Shown here: positions 5,808-9,464 of the stretch, piece after piece
Layout: every line of letters starts with the position of its first letter
How positions within the stretch are numbered: the first letter of the stretch is position 1
NCBI GenBank assembly: GCA_002430125.1
Contig: DJBQ01000045.1
Coordinates: 1-9,464 of the forward strand
Source: Rhodobacterales bacterium UBA5972
Lineage (GTDB): Bacteria; Pseudomonadota; Alphaproteobacteria; Rhodobacterales; Rhodobacteraceae
Direction: 5' to 3'
Length of the DNA: 9,464 nucleotides
Position numbers and translations under genes: made by a program
Notes under the pieces: model-generated
Databases searched by the model: none
Told to the model about the DNA's origin: nothing
What the model saw: the letters and a program-made list of their open reading frames with translations, nothing else

Positions 5808-6347
5808 CTAGCGCGGCCCGATCATCATCACCATTTGCCGCCCCTCAAGACGCGGCATGTTTTCCACTTTGCCGATCTCGTCGACATCAGCGGCAACCCG
5901 GTTCAACAGCTCAAGCCCCAGATTCTGGTGAGCCATTTCACGGCCGCGAAACCGCATGGTGACTTTGACTTTGTCGCCACCCTCAAGAAACTTCACAACC
6001 GAGCGCAGTTTCACGTCGTAATCATGGGTATCCGTGTTTGGACGGAATTTAATTTCCTTGATTTCGATTATTTTTTGCTTTCTGCGGGCTTCGGCTTCGC
6101 GTTTCTGCTGTTCATATTTGAACTTGCCGAAATCCATGACTTTGCAAACCGGCGGCGAAGCGTTCGGTGAAATCTCGACAAGGTCCAACCCTGCTGCTTC
6201 AGCCAGCTGCATTCCATGTTCAGGGGTAGTTAAACCGACGTTTTCGCCATCGGCGCCAATTAATCGGATTTCTGCATCCCGGATGCGGTCGTTAATACGT
6301 GGTCCGGTATCGCGCGACGGAGGCGCGTTGTGAGGTCTGCGGGCTAT
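5808..6347 (-). CDS. infC: Translation initiation factor IF-3, with ATA start
   Basis: IF3 binds the 30S subunit, prevents premature 50S joining and proofreads the initiator tRNA and start codon. The full reading frame gives about 179 residues, close to the 180 of E. coli. The N-domain opens [20 protein letters not shown] and continues [13 protein letters not shown]; the linker is Lys/Arg-rich ([20 protein letters not shown]); the C-domain has [33 protein letters not shown] and [12 protein letters not shown]. The first ATG in frame (6212) would remove about 45 residues of the conserved N-domain, and no ATG, GTG or TTG occurs upstream before an in-frame stop. The likely start is ATA at 6347, with AAAGGA (6358-6363) 10 nt before it; another ATA at 6380 would add 11 residues. 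E. coli infC starts with AUU, which mediates autoregulation by IF3. The gene heads the minus-strand train. Confidence 0.93.
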   Translation of the reverse strand: MARRPHNAPPSRDTGPRINDRIRDAEIRLIGADGENVGLTTPEHGMQLAEAAGLDLVEISPNASPPVCKVMDFGKFKYEQQKREAEARRKQKIIEIKEIKFRPNTDTHDYDVKLRSVVKFLEGGDKVKVTMRFRGREMAHQNLGLELLNRVAADVDEIGKVENMPRLEGRQMVMMIGPR

Positions 6348-6357
6348 GGGTTTCGAG

Positions 6358-6363
6358 TCCTTT
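6358..6363 (-). promoter_or_regulatory. Ribosome binding site of infC
   Basis: AAAGGA on the minus strand lies 10 nt before the ATA at 6347. Its presence supports initiation at or near this non-standard codon rather than at the ATG at 6212, although the spacing is somewhat long. Confidence 0.4.
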
Positions 6364-6388
6364 GAGTCTGTTTCAGTTATGGCGGAAC

Positions 6389-6409
6389 CTAGCCCTCGTA
6401 AAGGGCTAG
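6389..6409. repeat. Perfect 8-bp inverted repeat ahead of infC
   Basis: CTAGCCCT (6389-6396) and AGGGCTAG (6402-6409) are exact inverted repeats around a 5-base loop. In a minus-strand transcript this would be a hairpin in the 5' leader of infC, ending about 40 nt before the ATA at 6347 and 8 nt before the ATA at 6380. No U-run follows on either strand, so it is not a plain terminator. It could be a leader structure or an operator. Confidence 0.4.
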
Positions 6410-6638
6410 ATCAAGACGTTTCTGTGTGGCGGTATACGCGCCTGAGGTCAATGGAACGATTGCACAAATTGGCGTGTGCGTGATAATTTCGGACGGCATA
6501 GCCAAAGCTGTGATAACCCACCCTGCGCGCCGCTTTTGCCGTTCAGGTTCGGGTTTGTGATTGTATTGGGCGTTTAATTGACTTATTTCGCCTCCAAAGC
6601 GCTTTGACGCGCGTGGCAATTTTTCAGGAGCGAAAATC
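6410..6638. promoter_or_regulatory. Divergent intergenic region between infC and the coiled-coil gene
   Basis: The region should hold back-to-back promoters for infC (minus) and the gene at 6639 (plus). On the plus strand TTGACT (6578-6583) is a fair -35 candidate, but no good -10 is seen at the right distance. A perfect 12-bp palindrome, CAAAGCGCTTTG (6595-6606), sits where the -10 would be, directly followed by the 8-bp palindrome ACGCGCGT (6607-6614). GTGATAA occurs twice (6480-6486 and 6510-6516), 30 bp apart. No convincing infC promoter could be named by eye. Confidence 0.35.
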
Positions 6639-7145
6639 ATGAAGAAACTTCCATGGTTACTGGTGTTGGTGGTCGGGGCAGTTGCGGCGGCTATGACGTT
6701 CGAGCTGCAAAAAGCCCGCGATGCGGCTGCGATTGTGCAGTCTGAACTGGTGGCGGCAAAAACCGAAGGGGCGGCCGTTAGCGCGTCAATCGCCAATATG
6801 GCTGCCGAACTGGCCGCTGCCAAAGCCGAAATCGCCGAGAAATCCGCGTTGTTACCATCGCTTGAGGCAGCACTTGCTGCCGAAAAGGCCGAAATTGAAA
6901 CCTTAAAGAATTCTGCGGCGCAAGGGCAGGATTTGGCGGCGCAAATCGCTGACGCCAAATCAGCAATTGCCGCGAAAGATGCGTTGATTGCGGATCAGGA
7001 AACAGCTTTGGCCAGTGCAAAGGCTGAAATTCAGTCGATTTCACAGAGCCTTGAAACATCCAAAGCCGAATTTGCCGCCGCTAATTCAGCGCTAGCAGAT
7101 GCAAAAGCAGCGCTAGAGGCAGTCCTGCCAAAAGTTAGCGAGTAG
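6639..7145 (+). CDS. Membrane-anchored alanine-rich coiled-coil protein
   Basis: The 168-residue protein starts MKK, followed by a hydrophobic stretch LPWLLVLVVGAVAAAM (4-19) without a clear cleavage site, so it is either a signal anchor or a signal peptide. The rest is dominated by Ala, Glu, Lys, Ser and Leu with heptad-like repeats such as AAELAAAKAEIAEKSALL and AALAAEKAEIETLKN, predicting one long coiled coil from about residue 22 to 160. There is no cysteine and no recognisable enzyme motif. It probably extends into the periplasm as a structural or scaffold protein; it was not assigned to a family. The start is well supported by AGGAG at 6626-6630, 8 nt before the ATG. The reverse strand also shows a long open frame here, explained by the skewed composition. 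Confidence 0.75.
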   Translation: MKKLPWLLVLVVGAVAAAMTFELQKARDAAAIVQSELVAAKTEGAAVSASIANMAAELAAAKAEIAEKSALLPSLEAALAAEKAEIETLKNSAAQGQDLAAQIADAKSAIAAKDALIADQETALASAKAEIQSISQSLETSKAEFAAANSALADAKAALEAVLPKVSE

Positions 7146-7164
7146 ACATAGGTTCCATAACAGT

Positions 7165-7725
7165 TCAGGCGGGCGCTTTTCGACCTAACAGATGATCAAC
7201 CGAAAACACGCTGGCGCCTTTGATGATAAGCACAACAAGGATTGTCAGCCAAAACAATCTTTGATCCAAAATTGTGCTGTCCGGCACGCGATCAAACCAG
7301 GCACCCAGCGTGTCGGGTTGATTGATGCCACCATGCCCGTAAAGATCCGTCAGGCTTTGAAGAGCCACAAACCCTATCATTCCAAGAGCTGCCAAACGGG
7401 TGAGCAAGCCAATTGCAATCAGCAGGGGCAGAATGAATTCGGCCGCGGTTCCGGCAACCGCAACCGCCCAATGAAACCAAGTGAGGGCATCGGTATTATA
7501 ACTTGCCGCCTCCATCGCCTTGGGGAAAATTTGTGCGTACCCGCCAAGGCTGGGGTGAAACAAACCGAAAATGCCCTCGCCAAGCTTCGTTTGCGCGGAA
7601 TTCCAGTAGTAAATCAAAAGCGTGGCGGCGAAGGTAAAACGCGCGAGGCTTGGCAGCAGCCAATCACCGGCAAGCCCTGAAATGGCGTTGAAAACCCCGT
7701 TATAAAGCGCGATTACTTTGGTCAC
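7165..7725 (-). CDS. DoxX-family membrane protein (bufferin-operon type)
   Basis: The 186-residue inner-membrane protein has about four hydrophobic helices (around 26-45, 83-105, 108-126 and 158-172) in the arrangement of DoxX: SLARFTFAATLLIYYWNSAQ near the start, then AGTAAEFILPLLIAIGLLTR and LAALGMIGFVALQSLTDLYG. In operons with DUF692 and DUF2063 genes, a DoxX protein is a regular third member (bufD/gigD type). Its role there is not settled; it may serve membrane redox or handling of the modified peptide. It starts with GTG overlapping the DUF2063 stop (GTGA, 4 nt), so translation is probably coupled. No ATG near the 5' end offers an alternative. It converges on the coiled-coil gene with 19 nt between the stops, and no terminator hairpin is evident there. 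Confidence 0.85.
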   Translation of the reverse strand: MTKVIALYNGVFNAISGLAGDWLLPSLARFTFAATLLIYYWNSAQTKLGEGIFGLFHPSLGGYAQIFPKAMEAASYNTDALTWFHWAVAVAGTAAEFILPLLIAIGLLTRLAALGMIGFVALQSLTDLYGHGGINQPDTLGAWFDRVPDSTILDQRLFWLTILVVLIIKGASVFSVDHLLGRKAPA

Positions 7726-8471
7726 AGCCTGTCCCTTTCGATTATTCTTGTTATTGCGCGGCCTTTTAGCAGCAGTTCCAACATCGCGCTAAGATCAATC
7801 TCGCCAGCCTGATCAAGGACTGTGCCAAAGGTCACTCCGTCGGATAATTGGCGAATGAAAGCTGCACCGTTTTGCGGCAACAGACTAAGGTCCGGGTCAA
7901 AACCCGGTCGGGTGATCAAAACATCCTCGGACGCCATCGCCGGGTTTTCGGCACCGTAGACCATGTTAAATCGCCAAATCGCCAGAATAGGCCATTCCGA
8001 CTGAACCACCTGCACCGCGGGCGCGATGGCAAGCGAGGCCGCAAGCAAGCGTTCGGTTGGCAATGCCTGCAATTCCTGCGGTGTGATCGAACTTGAATCC
8101 GCTGCGTGATAGGACCGCCGGATCGCCAGTTCCAAACGCGCCACATCGGGCAGGTAACCGAGATGCGCAAAGGGTTCAAAGCTTGCAAGAAATTCCGCAA
8201 ACGCGTCGCCGTAAAACATCATCAGCGGCGAGGTGGGCGGGTACGCGCGCACAAATATTCCGGCCAGCCCCGAAAAATTCTGTTCGCCAATCAGCTTTTG
8301 AATGACCGGAAAGCAATCGGAAAGCGCGTCACTTAATCCGACAATGACGTTGTTTCGGTAGACGTCAAACCGCTTGCCGGCCGGGCGGCCCTGAGGGTCA
8401 CAAAGGCCTGCTGGGGTCGGCAGGATTGGATCGAACAAACCCAGATTAAATGCGGATTGGGTGACTGTCAT
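7722..8471 (-). CDS. DUF2063 protein (BufC/HvfC-like partner of MNIO enzyme)
   Basis: The 249-residue protein carries the N-terminal DUF2063 domain (about residues 5-100), with the typical GKRFDVYRNNVIVGLSDALS, DCFPVIQKLIGEQNF and FVRAYPPTSPLMMFYGDAF, followed by a second region with LGYLPDVARLELAIRRSYHA and a less conserved C-terminal domain. DUF2063 proteins act with DUF692 (MNIO) enzymes to bind and present RiPP precursor peptides, as in bufferin biosynthesis (BufB-BufC). The start is ATG at 8471, which overlaps the DUF692 stop (ATGA, 4 nt) and gives MTVTQSAFNLGL. An in-frame upstream start at 8534 would add a basic stretch inside the DUF692 gene and was rejected. The end overlaps the DoxX start by 4 nt. 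Confidence 0.88.
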   Translation of the reverse strand: MTVTQSAFNLGLFDPILPTPAGLCDPQGRPAGKRFDVYRNNVIVGLSDALSDCFPVIQKLIGEQNFSGLAGIFVRAYPPTSPLMMFYGDAFAEFLASFEPFAHLGYLPDVARLELAIRRSYHAADSSSITPQELQALPTERLLAASLAIAPAVQVVQSEWPILAIWRFNMVYGAENPAMASEDVLITRPGFDPDLSLLPQNGAAFIRQLSDGVTFGTVLDQAGEIDLSAMLELLLKGRAITRIIERDRL

Positions 8472-9331
8472 TTTACGTGCAGTCGCGCAAGCAGGCCACC
8501 GGCGACATCGGCTTCGGCTGACAGGGTGGCCCATTCGGGGACGTCATTGTCCCACTCGATCAGGGTCGGGTGCGCGCCTGCGGCTTGGATTGTATAGTCA
8601 TATAACGCCCAAACCGGGTCAATCACTGCCGAGGCGTGGTTATCAATCAGCAATGGCGCGCCGTGTTCATCCTGTTGCGGTTCATGCCCGCCAAGGTGGA
8701 TTTCACCGATTTGATCCAAGGGAAACGCGTCGATATAGGCCGTGGCATCGGTCTGTTGATTGATTGCCGAGACGTAAACATTGTTGACGTCAAGCAGTAG
8801 GCCGCAGCCGGTTTGTTGGCACAAACGCGCCAGAAACTCGGTTTCCTGCATCTCGGTTTCCGCATAGGCCAAATAGCTGGACGGGTTTTCCAGCAACATG
8901 CGGCGGCCCAGATGGGTTTGTACCTGATCAATATGCGCGGCCACCCGTGCCAGCGTTTCAGCCGTATAGGGCAGGGGCAGCAGGTCGTTCAGAAAATGGC
9001 TGTCATGGGTCGACCAGGCCAGATGTTCGGAAAAGCTGGCGGGTTCAAGCCAGTCAAGCAGGCGTTTCAGCCGCGCCAAATGATCAAGGTCCAGCGGCGC
9101 TTCGCCTCCGATTGACAGGCCAACCCCGTGGACGGAAATCGGAAATGTCTTGGCCAGTTCACGCAGTTGCGCGATTGGCCGCCCGCCGCCACCCATATAA
9201 TTTTCGGCGTGAACCTCCAGCCAGGCAACCGATCCCGGGCTTGCAAGGATCGCATCGAAATGTTGGGGCTTAAAGCCGACACCGGGCCGATTTGGCAGTG
9301 TGACAAGGCGCTGAGTGGTCGCGTCTAGCAT
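8468..9331 (-). CDS. DUF692 MNIO-family peptide-modifying oxygenase (BufB/MbnB-like)
   Basis: The 287-residue TIM-barrel enzyme belongs to DUF692 (UPF0276), the multinuclear non-heme iron oxidative enzymes that modify cysteine and other residues in RiPP precursors. Candidate metal ligands lie in family blocks: His24 (GVGFKPQHF), Glu43-Asn44 (EVHAENY), His68 (SVHGVGLSIGG), Glu102-His103 (SFSEHLAWS), Glu148-Asn149 (LLENPSSY), Asp181 and Asn183-184 (LLLDVNNVYV), His212 and His216 (EIHLGGHEP), Asp230 and His232 (LIDNHAS) and Glu259 to Asp263 (LIEWDNDVP). The length and complete motif set indicate an intact enzyme. With DUF2063 and DoxX behind it, this is a bufferin/gig-type cassette, linked to copper and other metal stress. 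The start ATG at 9331 has only a weak ribosome site (GGATG, 5 nt upstream). The precursor gene is expected upstream, beyond the window. Confidence 0.9.
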   Translation of the reverse strand: MLDATTQRLVTLPNRPGVGFKPQHFDAILASPGSVAWLEVHAENYMGGGGRPIAQLRELAKTFPISVHGVGLSIGGEAPLDLDHLARLKRLLDWLEPASFSEHLAWSTHDSHFLNDLLPLPYTAETLARVAAHIDQVQTHLGRRMLLENPSSYLAYAETEMQETEFLARLCQQTGCGLLLDVNNVYVSAINQQTDATAYIDAFPLDQIGEIHLGGHEPQQDEHGAPLLIDNHASAVIDPVWALYDYTIQAAGAHPTLIEWDNDVPEWATLSAEADVAGGLLARLHVK

Positions 9332-9464
9332 GAAATCATCCGGGCAAATGGCAGATAGTTAAAGTATCTGTCCCCGCAGCATAGCCGCGGAGACAGGGGT
9401 GAACCGCCCCCAGTTTGCCGGAGGCTCCAAAGTAAGTATGGATGGAGCCTATGGAAAAAAGTAA
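9332..9464. other. Right-edge intergenic region ahead of the DUF692 gene
   Basis: No gene is supported here. Two minus-strand frames stay open from the right edge for 40 or more codons, but their translations lack the Cys/Lys-rich pattern of DUF2282-type precursors. Besides the hairpins at 9368-9410, an exact 8-bp inverted repeat AGGCTCCA (9422-9429) and TGGAGCCT (9443-9450) lies around a 13-base spacer and could be a hairpin or operator. TATGGA is repeated at 9437-9442 and 9450-9455. Confidence 0.35.
9368..9396 (-). terminator. Strong hairpin before the DUF692 gene, attenuator or weak terminator
   Basis: On the minus strand CTGTCTCCGCGGC pairs with GCTGCGGGGACAG around a 3-base TAT loop; the 13 pairs include two G-T wobbles. 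It is followed by ATACTTTAACT, a weak T-rich tail. Directly before it a second GC stem (9396-9410) can form: GGGGCG with CACCCC around GTT, including one wobble. The two overlap by one base. Placed between an expected precursor gene and the DUF692 gene, it could lower expression of the enzyme relative to the peptide. Confidence 0.45.

Noticed and set aside
6389..6958. A 189-codon minus-strand ORF opposite the coiled-coil gene
   Set aside because: It is Ala/Ser-rich only because it reads the reverse of Ala/Glu/Lys repeats, it crosses the divergent intergenic region and it has no recognisable domain; the plus-strand gene has a good ribosome site.
8472..8534. Longer start (8534) for the DUF2063 gene
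   Set aside because: It would run back into the DUF692 gene with a basic, unlike sequence; the ATG at 8471 gives the usual 4-nt ATGA overlap.
9438..9464. Short plus-strand ORF starting ATGGATGGAGCC
   Set aside because: It has only eight codons before TAA, no ribosome site, and lies in the inverted repeat.

Overview
The window looks like a chromosomal segment from a Rhodobacterales (roseobacter-type) alphaproteobacterium. The best evidence is the IF3 N-terminus ([20 protein letters not shown]), which reads like alphaproteobacterial IF3. The mixture of a roseobacter-like LpxL/HtrB acyltransferase, DUF1223, DUF938 and a DUF692/DUF2063/DoxX cluster agrees with this. No transposase, integrase, tRNA, rRNA or CRISPR array was seen. 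All taxonomic and family calls were made by eye from motifs.

Layout. Positions 1-351 hold no confident gene. A plus-strand group follows: a small exported protein of unknown function (352-846), a DOPA 4,5-dioxygenase-like protein 7 nt downstream (854-1195), and an exported DUF1223 thioredoxin-like protein (1303-2001). It meets, tail to tail with 7 nt between stops, a long minus-strand gene train that reads (in transcription order) infC, DUF938 methyltransferase-like protein, three nitrile hydratase/thiocyanate hydrolase-type subunits, an EamA-type permease and an LpxL/HtrB-like acyltransferase. Gaps in the train are only 2, 25, -11, 1, -4 and 6 nt, so one transcription unit headed by infC is plausible. 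Divergent from infC is a membrane-anchored, alanine-rich coiled-coil protein (6639-7145). The right end is a minus-strand cassette DUF692 (MNIO enzyme)-DUF2063-DoxX with ATGA and GTGA overlaps, the maturation part of a bufferin-like RiPP (copper/metal response) operon. Its precursor gene is not in the window and would be expected just beyond 9464.

The most notable system is the three-gene metalloenzyme at 3778-5099. The usual nitrile hydratase beta chain is split into two genes (N-half, then C-half), followed by an alpha-type subunit with the cobalt-type claw CTLCSC and a His/Asp-rich N-terminus. This order and architecture is that of thiocyanate hydrolase (beta-alpha-gamma), and the claw is followed by Tyr-Pro-Arg rather than the Tyr-Pro-Trp of nitrile hydratases. 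No amidase and no separate activator gene lies beside it. It could be a thiocyanate hydrolase or a three-subunit nitrile hydratase; the sequence alone does not settle which.

Other points of note: infC has no ATG/GTG/TTG that would preserve its conserved N-terminus and appears to start at ATA; strong hairpins lie before infC, inside the start of the DUF938 gene and before the DUF692 gene; and the acyltransferase has Gln in place of the usual acidic residue of its HX4(D/E) motif.
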